NCBI GenBank assembly: GCA_016713085.1
Contig: JADJPV010000001.1
Location: 744,001-808,000 of the forward strand
Direction of reading: 5' to 3'
DNA length: 64,000 bases
Source: Chitinophagaceae bacterium
GTDB taxonomy: Bacteria > Bacteroidota > Bacteroidia > Chitinophagales > Chitinophagaceae
Positions 26,493 through 36,031 of the stretch are shown piece after piece (within the stretch, counting starts at the first letter, position 1; every line of letters begins with the position of its first letter). A program made the translations under genes and the position numbers. The notes under the pieces were generated by a model that was not told the origin of the DNA, did not search any database, and worked only from the letters and a program-made list of their open reading frames with translations.

Positions 26493-27767
26493 TTATTTAT
26501 TAATGATGAGTTCCATTCCTTCTTTGAGATCGGAGCCGTTGAGATTATTCCATTGCTGAAGCTGCGCCTGTGTTACTTCATACTTTTTTGAAATACTGTA
26601 CAGGGTTTCTTTTGGCTGCACCACATGAATTTCTATTTCTGAAACAGTAACAGCTGATGGCTCTGTTACTGATAGTTCTAAAGCTGCTGTATTTTTCTTA
26701 TCGCTGAGTTTGGGTGCAGCAGGTGCAGGTGCCTGCAAATAAAGTTGCTCTCCAACAGCAGGTTGCTGATTGGCTGTTAGCTGGTTCAATTGCATCAATG
26801 CATCTAAACGCATGCCCTGCTGCTGGGCAATATCATATAATGATTCACCATCAGCAACTACATGAAATTGACTGGCTCCTGTTCTGCGTTTGCGTTGCAG
26901 GTAAATAAGCTGATCTTTTTCAACCGCTTCCTTTTCTTTTAAATCGTTGAAGTCGAAAATATATTTCAACGGCACATTGTATTGCTGTGCAATGGCAAGG
27001 AAGGGAGTTTCCTTTACAATATACACAACCCTTGTTTCATTGATCTTAAACTCACCTGTGGGATATTGAACAACCTGTTTCTTTTCTTCCACTTTCACAA
27101 CAGGAGGCGTAACAACGGGGGCTGCAACTACCGGGGCAGGCTTTGATTCCTGCGGCTGTGTGTTGACGGGCTGCGTTTTTTCAGTTGAAATAACTGTTTG
27201 CGGAAGAGTAACAGGCTGTTCGGTTTTTACAACAACAGATTCATCTTCTTTTTTCTTACCCATTGCAATCAATGAATAGTCATTCAGTTTATATGTTTCA
27301 ATATACTTAATCAGCATTTCTGGATACTTGGGGTTGGTGGCATAGCCTGCTTTTTTTAATCCATAAGCCCATGCTTTGTAATCAACCGGATCAAGACCGA
27401 ACAGGAAATCATAATGCTTTCTTGTACGCAGAAAATTCGAATGATCAACATACGATTCTTCTGCATTGCCATACTTTCTGAAACATTCACCGGGTGCATC
27501 ATCATCATGACTTACAGATGGGCCTGTCCATGTTTCTTTACACTTAATACCAAAATGATTGTTTGATTTTTTAACCAGCTTGCTGTTGCCGTTTTCTGTT
27601 TCCACAATTCCCTGCGCCAGCGTAATGGAGGCAGGTACACCTGTGCGGATCATTTCCTTCATGGCAATTTCTTTGTAGGTATTTACATACTCTTCAATTG
27701 AAATTGTCTGTGATTTAACTGATGCGACAGTTACTAAACCAATAAACAGATAAACCAATCTCTTCAT
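26493..27767 (-). CDS. Secreted glucosaminidase with three LysM domains
   Basis: Peptidoglycan hydrolase of the mannosyl-glycoprotein endo-beta-N-acetylglucosaminidase (GH73-like) family. A signal peptide covers residues 1-19. The catalytic domain runs to about residue 160, with SITLAQGIVETENGNS placing the likely catalytic Glu at 56. A low-complexity linker rich in Pro, Val and Lys spans 180-240. Three LysM repeats end the protein (near 246-291, 300-346 and 378-424), anchoring it to the cell wall. It lies 8 bases downstream of the O-methyltransferase gene. Similar genes are common beside hpt-type housekeeping genes in Chitinophagaceae (from memory). Confidence 0.88.
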   Translation of the reverse strand: MKRLVYLFIGLVTVASVKSQTISIEEYVNTYKEIAMKEMIRTGVPASITLAQGIVETENGNSKLVKKSNNHFGIKCKETWTGPSVSHDDDAPGECFRKYGNAEESYVDHSNFLRTRKHYDFLFGLDPVDYKAWAYGLKKAGYATNPKYPEMLIKYIETYKLNDYSLIAMGKKKEDESVVVKTEQPVTLPQTVISTEKTQPVNTQPQESKPAPVVAAPVVTPPVVKVEEKKQVVQYPTGEFKINETRVVYIVKETPFLAIAQQYNVPLKYIFDFNDLKEKEAVEKDQLIYLQRKRRTGASQFHVVADGESLYDIAQQQGMRLDALMQLNQLTANQQPAVGEQLYLQAPAPAAPKLSDKKNTAALELSVTEPSAVTVSEIEIHVVQPKETLYSISKKYEVTQAQLQQWNNLNGSDLKEGMELIINK

Positions 27768-27775
27768 ACGAATAT

Positions 27776-28432
27776 TTATTTTTTACGAATGAGAAACAAA
27801 CCGTCTCTCAGGGTTAACATGATTTTTTCCACTTCTTCATCAGCAGCAACCATTTCATTAAATGCCTGAATTGCTTTTGCATTCTTTCCTTTTAACACAT
27901 CAGCCAGCACATCGCCATGAAACAACACATTGTCTGCCAAAATCAAACCGCCTTTTCTTAAACGGGGTTTTACCAGTTCATAGTATTTCATATAACCCGG
28001 TTTATCAGCATCTATAAATATAAGATCCCATGTTTCCTGCAATTGCGGTATGATTTCCAAAGCATTTCCCACATGCAGTTGAATTTTTTCATGAAGCCCG
28101 GCTTTGATAAAATTATTCTTTGCAATTACGGCATCCTGTTCACGCATTTCAATTGTATGCAATATTCCATCTGCTGCCAGTCCTTTTGCAAGACAAATAC
28201 TGCTGTAACCGATCATGGTGCCAATTTCAAGTATCCGTTTTGGCTGAATAAGTTTGCTGATGATTTCAAGGAACTGTCCCTGGAGATGCCCGCTCATCAT
28301 ATGTGGATCAGCATGTGACTGAAAGGTTTCAGCAGCGATGCTTTTCAGTAATTCATCTTCTGCAGATGAATAGTTTGCAGCATATGCTTCTGCCTTTGGA
28401 TGAATGAGTTCCAGGTGAAAAAATTTATGCAA
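27776..28432 (-). CDS. SAM-dependent O-methyltransferase (class I)
   Basis: A 218-residue methyltransferase of the caffeoyl-CoA/catechol O-methyltransferase family. The SAM-binding motif I is ILEIGTMIGYSSICLAKGL, and the metal and catalytic region is WDLIFIDADKPGYM. Substrate unknown; members act on catechols or tRNA. Complete, with no signal peptide. It probably begins the operon with the glucosaminidase and hpt. Confidence 0.88.
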   Translation of the reverse strand: MHKFFHLELIHPKAEAYAANYSSAEDELLKSIAAETFQSHADPHMMSGHLQGQFLEIISKLIQPKRILEIGTMIGYSSICLAKGLAADGILHTIEMREQDAVIAKNNFIKAGLHEKIQLHVGNALEIIPQLQETWDLIFIDADKPGYMKYYELVKPRLRKGGLILADNVLFHGDVLADVLKGKNAKAIQAFNEMVAADEEVEKIMLTLRDGLFLIRKK

Positions 28433-28481
28433 AGATAAAGCTCACTGGTCAAAGGGCAAAGAACTGAAAGACAGTGATTTG

Positions 28482-29939
28482 TTAAACAGCCTGCGTCTTC
28501 GGCTTGTGTGAGATGAACCACAAACCAATAAAGGTTAAAAGCCCGTTGATGATGAGCAGTTCAAGTCCCACTTCAAATGAACCAAAGAGTTGCTTTTGAA
28601 ATTTATCAATAAAGAAACAGATAACAGGTGCTGCAATGCAAACAAACGGCACCAGTTTATCATTCACTGCACGTTTGGTAATGATGCCGAATGTAAATAA
28701 GCCCAGCAAAGGACCATAAGTATAAGCGGCCACTTTTAAAATAACACCAATCATACTTGGTTCATTGATCCATTTATATACCATCACCAGTACTAAAAAC
28801 AGGAACGCAAATACCAGGTGGATACGCTGACGTAATTTTTTCTTTTCTGCTTCCGTCATATCTGTTCGCCGTTGCATACCAATGATATCAATACAGAAAG
28901 ATGAAGTGAGTGCTGTAATGGCACCGTCTGCACTCGGGAACAAAGCCGAGATCAATGCAATAATGAAGATGACTGAAACAATTGGTGGCATATGATTCAA
29001 TGCTATGGAAGGAAATAGTTTATCTCCTACTGCAGTAATCCCCTGCTGCTCGGCAAACAGTAACAGTACACCACCAAGGAAGAGGAACAGCATCAGTACC
29101 ACCATTAATATAACACCCAATGTGAGTACATTTTTTTGAGACCCTTTTAATGTTTTTACAGAAATATTTTTCTGCATCATTTCCTGGTCCATCCCGGTCA
29201 TGGTAATGGTAATGAACGCACCAGCCAGTATCTGTTTCAGAAAAAAGAATTTACTTTCAGGGTTGGTAAAGAAAATTTTTGAATACCCTTTTTCATTCAT
29301 GGCTGTGATACTGTCGCCAAAACTCATACCCATCTGGTTCAGCAGGTACACAACACAAATCACCAAACCGGCAAGCATACAGGTTGTTTGCAGGGTATCC
29401 GTCCATACAATTGTTTTTACACCGCCTTCATAAGTATATAATAAAATCATGATGAGGATAATGAGCGTTGTTACCCAAAAAGGAATATGAATGGATGGAG
29501 GTAATGCATCCTGCAAAATCCGTACAACAAGATATAATCTTGCGGTAGCTCCCAATGTTCTTGACAGAATGAAAAAAGAAGCCCCTGTTTTATATGCTTT
29601 GAAACCTAAACGTCCGCTCAGGTAATTATAAATGGAAGTGAGATTGAGTTTATAATAAAGCGGCAGCAGTACATAAGCAATCACCAGGTAACCGATGAGA
29701 TAACCCAATGTAATCTGGAAATAAGCGAAAGATTCTTTGGCTACAGCACCGGGTACACTTACAAACGTAACACCACTTAAAGAAGTCCCAATCATACCAA
29801 ATGCCACCAGCATCCAGTTGCTGTTGCGGTTACCGATAAAGAAGGAATCGTTATTGGAGTTTTTGGATGTGTACCACGCAACACCCAGCAGCAATAAAAA
29901 ATATCCAAATACAAATGAAAATAATAATACCGGAGACAT
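28482..29939 (-). CDS. Sodium:solute symporter
   Basis: A 485-residue SSS-family transporter with about 13 hydrophobic helices. The region GMIGTSLSGVTFVSVPGAVA near residue 50 and the segment SALFPSADGAITALTSSFC near residue 330 fit the family's conserved helix regions; such proteins take up sugars, amino acids or similar solutes with Na+. Substrate cannot be named. It ends 49 bases before the methyltransferase gene and may lead that operon. Confidence 0.9.
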   Translation of the reverse strand: MSPVLLFSFVFGYFLLLLGVAWYTSKNSNNDSFFIGNRNSNWMLVAFGMIGTSLSGVTFVSVPGAVAKESFAYFQITLGYLIGYLVIAYVLLPLYYKLNLTSIYNYLSGRLGFKAYKTGASFFILSRTLGATARLYLVVRILQDALPPSIHIPFWVTTLIILIMILLYTYEGGVKTIVWTDTLQTTCMLAGLVICVVYLLNQMGMSFGDSITAMNEKGYSKIFFTNPESKFFFLKQILAGAFITITMTGMDQEMMQKNISVKTLKGSQKNVLTLGVILMVVLMLFLFLGGVLLLFAEQQGITAVGDKLFPSIALNHMPPIVSVIFIIALISALFPSADGAITALTSSFCIDIIGMQRRTDMTEAEKKKLRQRIHLVFAFLFLVLVMVYKWINEPSMIGVILKVAAYTYGPLLGLFTFGIITKRAVNDKLVPFVCIAAPVICFFIDKFQKQLFGSFEVGLELLIINGLLTFIGLWFISHKPKTQAV

Positions 29940-30069
29940 ATGGCTTGGTTTAAAAATGAAGATAAATAAATAATTTTTAGAGCGGCTATTTCAAAGAGCT
30001 GGCAGCTTTTTAAAAGCTGTCAGCTCTGCTCTCCAACAGTTTCCTTACTTTGCAATATATAATTAAGAT

Positions 30070-30612
30070 ATGCAATTCTCTTCATTAGCTGTTTTCTGCG
30101 GTTCTAAATCAGGGGCCGATCCATTGTTTACTGAGCATGCAAAACAATTGGGTGCAATGATGGCGCTGAAAAACATCACACTTGTTTATGGCGGTGGTGG
30201 CAAAGGCCTGATGGGAACTGTGGCTGATGCTGTCATGGAAAATCAGGGAAAGGTAATTGGCATTATTCCTGAAATATTGCTTGAATGGGAAGCCCAGCAC
30301 GAAGGAATTACTGAACTGATTGTTGTGGAAGATATGCATATCCGCAAAAAGAAAATGTATGAGCTCTGCGATGCAGCTGTTATCTTACCGGGTGGTCACG
30401 GCACATTGGATGAAATGTTTGAAATGCTTACCTGGAACACACTCAACATCCATAACAAAAAATTATTCCTGCTCAACAGCAATGGATATTACAATCATCT
30501 TGTTGCGCATATCAGGCATATGGAAAAAGAAAATTTCCTATACGAAAAAATGGAAGAACGGATTGTATTGGTGAATGACCCGGCTGAAATTTTTAACGAC
30601 GCTGGTTTTTAG
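30070..30612 (+). CDS. LOG family protein (TIGR00730), cytokinin-activating-type phosphoribohydrolase
   Basis: A 180-residue Rossmann-fold enzyme of the LOG family, which removes ribose 5-phosphate from nucleotides such as AMP or cytokinin riboside monophosphate. The motif PGGHGTLDE (residues 107-115) and the upstream YGGGGKGLMG are intact. In bacteria the true role is often AMP or nucleotide turnover, so a plant-hormone role should not be assumed. Its 3' end overlaps the end of the convergent outer-membrane gene by 20 bases. Confidence 0.9.
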   Translation: MQFSSLAVFCGSKSGADPLFTEHAKQLGAMMALKNITLVYGGGGKGLMGTVADAVMENQGKVIGIIPEILLEWEAQHEGITELIVVEDMHIRKKKMYELCDAAVILPGGHGTLDEMFEMLTWNTLNIHNKKLFLLNSNGYYNHLVAHIRHMEKENFLYEKMEERIVLVNDPAEIFNDAGF

Positions 30613-31176
30613 GTCTGATATAAAATAAAAAAGTAGTACGGAACACCGGCTGCAACCTTCCGAAATTATCAATGTAAGGAGAGTTGGGATCTCTCAGTAC
30701 ATCAACCATAATACTGGTGTAGAATTGTGATTGCCCGATCATCCTGTTACCATAACCACCACCCACAAGTATACTTGGCGCATCTCTTTTTTCTTTTCCT
30801 GATACTGCTCCGTTATTCTTTATGCTGTAAGTAATATTATTGTATTCAAACTGTCCCCCAAGAAAAAGCATATTCACCGGCCAGATTCGTACAAAAGGCC
30901 CGCCACCAACAACAAACTGCCTGTACGTAATGGGCGCATTGTATTCGTTTTGGGTGATATAGTTAACGTTGGTTGCAACGCCCACATCAATGAAGCGGTT
31001 TAAGCTGTAGCCCACTTCCGGATTTAAACCAATAATAAACCCATTAAAAAATCCAAGGTTAATTCCTGTTCCAAGAAATAATTGTTCTTTTTAAAGCCTC
31101 TTTCTTTTTCTTCCTGCGCAAAAGAAGAACTGAGAATGAAAAAAGAAAGGGTGAAGAGCAAGATGATTTTTTTCAT
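30593..31176 (-). CDS. Small outer-membrane beta-barrel-like protein (one frameshift)
   Basis: The continuous frame covers 140 residues from 31015. The real start is the ATG at 31176, opening a signal peptide (MKKIILLFTLSFFILSSSFA followed by QEEKERG). The frame breaks at the TTTTT run 31088-31092; with six T the reading continues as FKKEQLFLGTGINLGFF and a protein of about 194 residues. The alternating pattern and the C-terminal FRTTFLFYIRP with aromatic residues suit an outer-membrane beta barrel. It could be transcribed after the PorP gene. No specific family identified. Confidence 0.7.
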
Positions 31177-31279
31177 GTGTCTGTTTTAGTTACTGCCTCA
31201 GGGTATTTGAGTTTCCTGCAGCAATAACGAAATTCGGAAAGGATGTTGAAGGAAAAAAATCTATTCAGCAAATAAAAAC

Positions 31280-32314
31280 TTAAAACCTTGGACACATACT
31301 TTGTCTGCGCTGGTTCTTATCACCAAGGTATTCATTATAATATCCATTTCTAATGAGTGAGAACTCATAGGCGCCATAAGCACTGTTATATCTTCCAAGA
31401 TTGCTGGTAGTGGCATCATATGTAAATGTAAAACGGATATCTTTCCATTCAAGTCCAACCATGGCTACTGCTGCATCGCCCCAGCGGTAATAAGCGCCTC
31501 CAAACACAACCACACTTCCATCGCCAATAACATTGTAAGCTGCATTACCGCCAAATACCAGTTCATTTGCTTTGGCCTGTGAAGAAAAATACGCATTGGG
31601 ATTTAATATCCAATCATCATTCACTTTAAAACTTCCGTTTAAAAAACCAATATACCTGCGGGGTACTTCATTGGTACCATTGCTGAAAAAGGTTTCTTTT
31701 GGTTTGTTGATATGATGAACAGAGATACCTGCGTTTACATACGTTTTCTCTGTTGGAAAATATGCATAGTTCATCCCTACCTGCAGATCAAAATAAGAAC
31801 TGCTGGGGTTTGTGAGTTTCGCTTCTCCATTTGGTGCGCCTGCATCAAAGAATTTTCCGTTCCACTGATTATCAAATGTAAATTTTGTTACATCAATCCG
31901 TTTGCTGGCATAACCTGCATTGAAGCCGGCTGATAATAAACTGCTGAGACCAATCATTTGATGATAGGCAACTGAACCATATACTTTGTTTGAACGGAGA
32001 TTGCCACGCCCAGCAGCATCATTAAGCAAAACAGCACCGACACCTACCCATCCATTTTCAATTTTGTTGCGTAACAACTGAGCATCGCCCCATACACTTG
32101 CTGTTTTAAACGGAACAGGAACAGAAGACCATTGATTGCGGTAGTTAGCCCCAATCCTGTAATCGGCATCAGGAATAAATCCTGTATTGGCCGGATTAGT
32201 TGTTAACGGTGAATTCATAAACTGGGAAAAATGCAGATCCTGTGCACCTGCAGAACTTTGCAAAAGCACCAGCAATAACATTTGTATGATTCTGTTTTTA
32301 TTCATATTCCACAA
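31280..32314 (-). CDS. PorP/SprF family type IX secretion outer-membrane protein
   Basis: A 344-residue outer-membrane protein of the PorP/SprF family. It has a signal peptide (start at residue 4, MNKNRIIQMLLLVLLQSSAGA), then QDLHFSQFMNSPLTTNPANTG, a start diagnostic for the family. In Bacteroidota SprF-like proteins pair with large cargo proteins having a type B C-terminal domain to help them cross or attach at the surface. The gene directly upstream is such a cargo, so the two are very likely a dedicated pair. Confidence 0.92.
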   Translation of the reverse strand: MWNMNKNRIIQMLLLVLLQSSAGAQDLHFSQFMNSPLTTNPANTGFIPDADYRIGANYRNQWSSVPVPFKTASVWGDAQLLRNKIENGWVGVGAVLLNDAAGRGNLRSNKVYGSVAYHQMIGLSSLLSAGFNAGYASKRIDVTKFTFDNQWNGKFFDAGAPNGEAKLTNPSSSYFDLQVGMNYAYFPTEKTYVNAGISVHHINKPKETFFSNGTNEVPRRYIGFLNGSFKVNDDWILNPNAYFSSQAKANELVFGGNAAYNVIGDGSVVVFGGAYYRWGDAAVAMVGLEWKDIRFTFTYDATTSNLGRYNSAYGAYEFSLIRNGYYNEYLGDKNQRRQSMCPRF

Positions 32315-32376
32315 TTCATTTTAAACAACTAATCTATCATTTTGTTCTACCCTTTAAACGGCTGAACCTTTTTTCA

Positions 32377-35300
32377 TTATCTGATCAGCGTTACATCACC
32401 TTTCTTCTTAAACTTTTCACCGGTAAAATATTCCACCTCCAGTGTCCATGCATAGGCATCCATCGGCTGTGGTGTTCCTTTATAGTTTCCATCCCATCCA
32501 ATATTCTGTGAGCGGCTTTCAAACACCATTAAACCCTGGCGGTTGTAAACACGTAAGGTCATCTTTGCAATACCGAAACCACGAACCATAAAGCGATCAT
32601 TCACTCCGTCTCCATTAGGTGTAAAGGCGCTTGGCAGATCGTTTACAATATTGATGATTGATTCAACCGGAATACATATTGAATCCTGGCAGCCAACACT
32701 ATTAGTGACTGTTTGGCAAACAGTATTAATACCCGGCCGCACATATTGATGAAACGGATCACGCAATGCTGATGTATCTCCATCACCAAATTCCCAGAAC
32801 CACCGGACTACATCAGCTGATGCAGTACTTGTGAACCTTGTTGGTGTATTTTCCTGCGAAGGATTTGGATTATAAAAGAAACCTGCTGTTGGCGGTGCAA
32901 CTGCCTGGAAGGTTCTTGTTGCAGAATCAATCAGGTTACAACTGTTGGGATTAAAAACATATTGCTTGATTGTGTAAGGCCCCGGAGTTGCATAGGTAAA
33001 GTTTGGCACAGTGGCATTCGACGATTGTCCATCGCTGCTTAACCACAGGTAACTGAGCGAACCAACAGATGTATCGATTATTTTTACTGTATCGGGTACA
33101 CACACATTGTCTACACTGAACCCGGCCCTGATATTGTCTATCACCTGAAAATTCACCATACTTGAATCATCACCCAGATTACAGTAACCACTATCAATTA
33201 AAACAAGACGAACATTGTATGAACCAATTGCGGGGAACGTATGTGCAACCGGTGGTGCAAAACCTAAGATGGTGTCATTTTTCGTTCCATCGCCCCAAAC
33301 CCACATAAATGATTTTGGCCCGAACGGTTTTGAAGAAGTAAGAAGATTACTTGTATTGGTAAAATTAAATGTAAGACTGTTACAGGCAAGTCGGGAATAA
33401 TTGAACCCAACAGCAACAGAGTCTGTTGTAACACGAATCCGCATGGTAGCAGAATCCTTTACATTACAGGAATTACTGTCGATACCAATAATCTTTACAT
33501 CAAAAAAACCTGTTGTATTATATGTATGTGTAAATGGATTGGTTGCTGTTGTATCATTTCTTGTACCATCTCCCCAAATCCAGATATACGTTTTGGCCAT
33601 TCGGATCGTATCGGTAAACTGAACAGTAGCCGGTAAACAGAAGTTCAATTGTTTTGCACCTACTGCTCTTAATGCTACATCAACACCTGCTAAATCGAAA
33701 CGGATTTTTACCATACCAAGATTACATCCACCGCCGCCAACTGCCGGGTTTACATTACCAAATACCCCTGCTGTAATTGGATAAGGTGCCTGGGCAGGTA
33801 CAACAGCCCCTACATTTTTACAATTGGCGCAAATAGCCTGGTAAATAACTCCACTTTGATCAAAACGGCTTGTTCCTCCATCTACATGTTCTGTTCCTCC
33901 AGGACCTCCTAATTGTCCAAAGAAACTTCCGTACAACTGCGAGGCTGCATTTTTTTGTAACACAAAGAAATAAAAATCACTGCCGTCTGTTGTTCGCTGA
34001 AATGCATCGCTTGTTACCGGAAGTCCGGTGGTTCCTGCTGTTGGATAAGCAGAGGGCCCGCCACCAAAATTGTTGGCTGCCCCGCCCCATCCTGACACAT
34101 ACACGTTTTCGCAATTATCAACCAGAAAGGCAACAGGTGAAATATTTGGTGCGGCTGCTCCCGAAGTGCCAAAGGTTGTTGAATAAACAAAGCCACTGAG
34201 ATTTGGCTGGAGTTTGGCAATAAACTGTCTTGAATTGGCTACAGAATAAATAGCGTTTTGTACAGGCCAGTTCCCGGTTGAAGTACCCATAACATAAGGA
34301 AATCCTTTTTGATCGAACTGGATACCATAAACGAGATCTGTTTGTGCCGTTCCAAGGTATGTTGTACGGAGAAGTGATACAGTTGTGCCATTATCTGTAA
34401 GATTGGTTACATAGCCATCTGCTGTGCCTCCATTATAAGCCGGCTGCAATACACCGGCTGCTGTACCGGGAAAATTAGTACTTGTAGTTCCACCTGCTAC
34501 AAAAATATCCTGTGGGCTTAACGGATTAACTGATAAAACAAATGCAGCATCTTCTCCGATACCTCCAAGATATTTGCTCCATATAACCGTATTTGCATTA
34601 GGATTTATTTTTATTACAATCCCATCTTGTCTGCCTCCGGAACTATCCGATCCTGCCACCTGTGCAAAGAGCCTTCTTGATTGAGAGCACGAAGCAAGAA
34701 GAATATTGTTATTACGATCAAGTATAACTTCACTTTTACCATCATCTCCATAATTTCTTAACAGCGTTTGTGCACCTGCACCTCTGCTTGGGTTAATATT
34801 CACACCATCATCCCCTGTTCCGCCAATACGGATGGAGCCGATGATTGCCGTTCCGGTAGAATTGATCTTTGTAACAAAAATATCGTACCCTCCACCATCT
34901 CCATATAAAGCTCCGGGAAAAGTGTTGCCTGAATTTGTTCGTCCTGCAATCACTAAATTTCCGGCAGCATCTGCAATGATGCTGTGTGGCTGTTCAATTC
35001 CATTACCACCAAGATAGGTTGCAAACATTCTTGTACGTCCATCGGGTGACAAACGGATAATGCCTATATCCGGTGGAACACTTGCAGTTGTAGGTCCGCC
35101 ACCGGTTGGCTGTATAACACCTGTACTTGTAGGAAATCCAGTAGGCTGTGCAATACCACCGCCAAAAAAACTGCCATCAGGACCCGGTGTGGCTGTAAAG
35201 CCCCAGTTATCAGTTGTACTTCTGCTGAAAGAAGAAAAAACTAATGCCGGATCAATGATCAGCGTTGTTGTCCTGTCATAATTTTTTATATCGAAACTTA

Positions 35301-36009
35301 CTGTATTACCGGCAAGCTTGTACCTGCATTGAATAGTTTCCCTTTTCCCTTCAACAAACTGAAAAGTATACGGCTTCAGCTCACGGGCTTCTCCAACCGA
35401 AGTGCCCACAATCAGTTCATTATTCCTGATGCTGAGTTTATCGGCCCCTTCGTAATGCATTTGAATTTTTGAAACATCTGCACCGGGATAAACAACAATA
35501 TCATACTTCAGCTGATCGCCCTGCACATAATAACGCACATCCACACCCGGATAAACATTTTTGTACGTGATGGCCTGAAAGAGTTTACAACCGCTTGCCC
35601 ATTTGCTTTCATCATTGCCTATAAAATAATTTTCAATTCCCGGCAATGGTTTTTCCATAACAGGAGTTGAATTGAAATTACCGCCAAGGAATTTTACCCT
35701 GAAAGCATGGGCACGCATTTTATCAGGTACTGCTGCAGTAACATCTTTTTTTGAGGGGGAATCAATTCTGTGACCGTGATTGTATTCAGTTAACCGCTGA
35801 TAATCTTCCGGGTGATGCATAAGGATCGTGTATCCATCTTTACTTAAAAAGAAAGCACTGTTACCGGCTTCGGTTTTAAACTGCACCTGCTTATCCCACT
35901 GGCCTTTATTTTCTACAAAATAAAGCTGCGACTTTGTAATAAGTGGCAACGCTAAAAACAAACATGGTACGATGAAGAGACGGGATATTATCATGTAAAA
36001 TTTCTCCAA
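32377..36009 (-). CDS. Large secreted protein with DUF7948, PKD repeats and T9SS type B sorting domain
   Basis: A 1210-residue surface or secreted protein. A signal peptide is followed by a DUF7948-like N-terminal domain (YFVENKGQWDKQVQFKTEAG). A long beta-propeller/SBBP-like section runs from about 255 to 780 (repeats such as TYLGGNGIEQPHSI and YLGGIGEDAAFVLSV). PKD-like domains cover 790-1110 (WIWGDGTRND, WVWGDGTKND and WFWEFGDGDTS). The C-terminal gliding-motility/T9SS type B domain begins at PSAFTPNGDGVNDRF (about 1127). It lies 22 bases after recG and 62 bases before the PorP/SprF gene. Adhesion or cargo display is inferred. Confidence 0.9.
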   Translation of the reverse strand: MEKFYMIISRLFIVPCLFLALPLITKSQLYFVENKGQWDKQVQFKTEAGNSAFFLSKDGYTILMHHPEDYQRLTEYNHGHRIDSPSKKDVTAAVPDKMRAHAFRVKFLGGNFNSTPVMEKPLPGIENYFIGNDESKWASGCKLFQAITYKNVYPGVDVRYYVQGDQLKYDIVVYPGADVSKIQMHYEGADKLSIRNNELIVGTSVGEARELKPYTFQFVEGKRETIQCRYKLAGNTVSFDIKNYDRTTTLIIDPALVFSSFSRSTTDNWGFTATPGPDGSFFGGGIAQPTGFPTSTGVIQPTGGGPTTASVPPDIGIIRLSPDGRTRMFATYLGGNGIEQPHSIIADAAGNLVIAGRTNSGNTFPGALYGDGGGYDIFVTKINSTGTAIIGSIRIGGTGDDGVNINPSRGAGAQTLLRNYGDDGKSEVILDRNNNILLASCSQSRRLFAQVAGSDSSGGRQDGIVIKINPNANTVIWSKYLGGIGEDAAFVLSVNPLSPQDIFVAGGTTSTNFPGTAAGVLQPAYNGGTADGYVTNLTDNGTTVSLLRTTYLGTAQTDLVYGIQFDQKGFPYVMGTSTGNWPVQNAIYSVANSRQFIAKLQPNLSGFVYSTTFGTSGAAAPNISPVAFLVDNCENVYVSGWGGAANNFGGGPSAYPTAGTTGLPVTSDAFQRTTDGSDFYFFVLQKNAASQLYGSFFGQLGGPGGTEHVDGGTSRFDQSGVIYQAICANCKNVGAVVPAQAPYPITAGVFGNVNPAVGGGGCNLGMVKIRFDLAGVDVALRAVGAKQLNFCLPATVQFTDTIRMAKTYIWIWGDGTRNDTTATNPFTHTYNTTGFFDVKIIGIDSNSCNVKDSATMRIRVTTDSVAVGFNYSRLACNSLTFNFTNTSNLLTSSKPFGPKSFMWVWGDGTKNDTILGFAPPVAHTFPAIGSYNVRLVLIDSGYCNLGDDSSMVNFQVIDNIRAGFSVDNVCVPDTVKIIDTSVGSLSYLWLSSDGQSSNATVPNFTYATPGPYTIKQYVFNPNSCNLIDSATRTFQAVAPPTAGFFYNPNPSQENTPTRFTSTASADVVRWFWEFGDGDTSALRDPFHQYVRPGINTVCQTVTNSVGCQDSICIPVESIINIVNDLPSAFTPNGDGVNDRFMVRGFGIAKMTLRVYNRQGLMVFESRSQNIGWDGNYKGTPQPMDAYAWTLEVEYFTGEKFKKKGDVTLIR

Positions 36010-36031
36010 TGCTAACGGTATTTGAATGTAC

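Noticed and set aside
30070..30612. Cytokinin biosynthesis for plant interaction
   Set aside because: LOG proteins are widespread in bacteria without plant contact, and no isopentenyltransferase gene is nearby.
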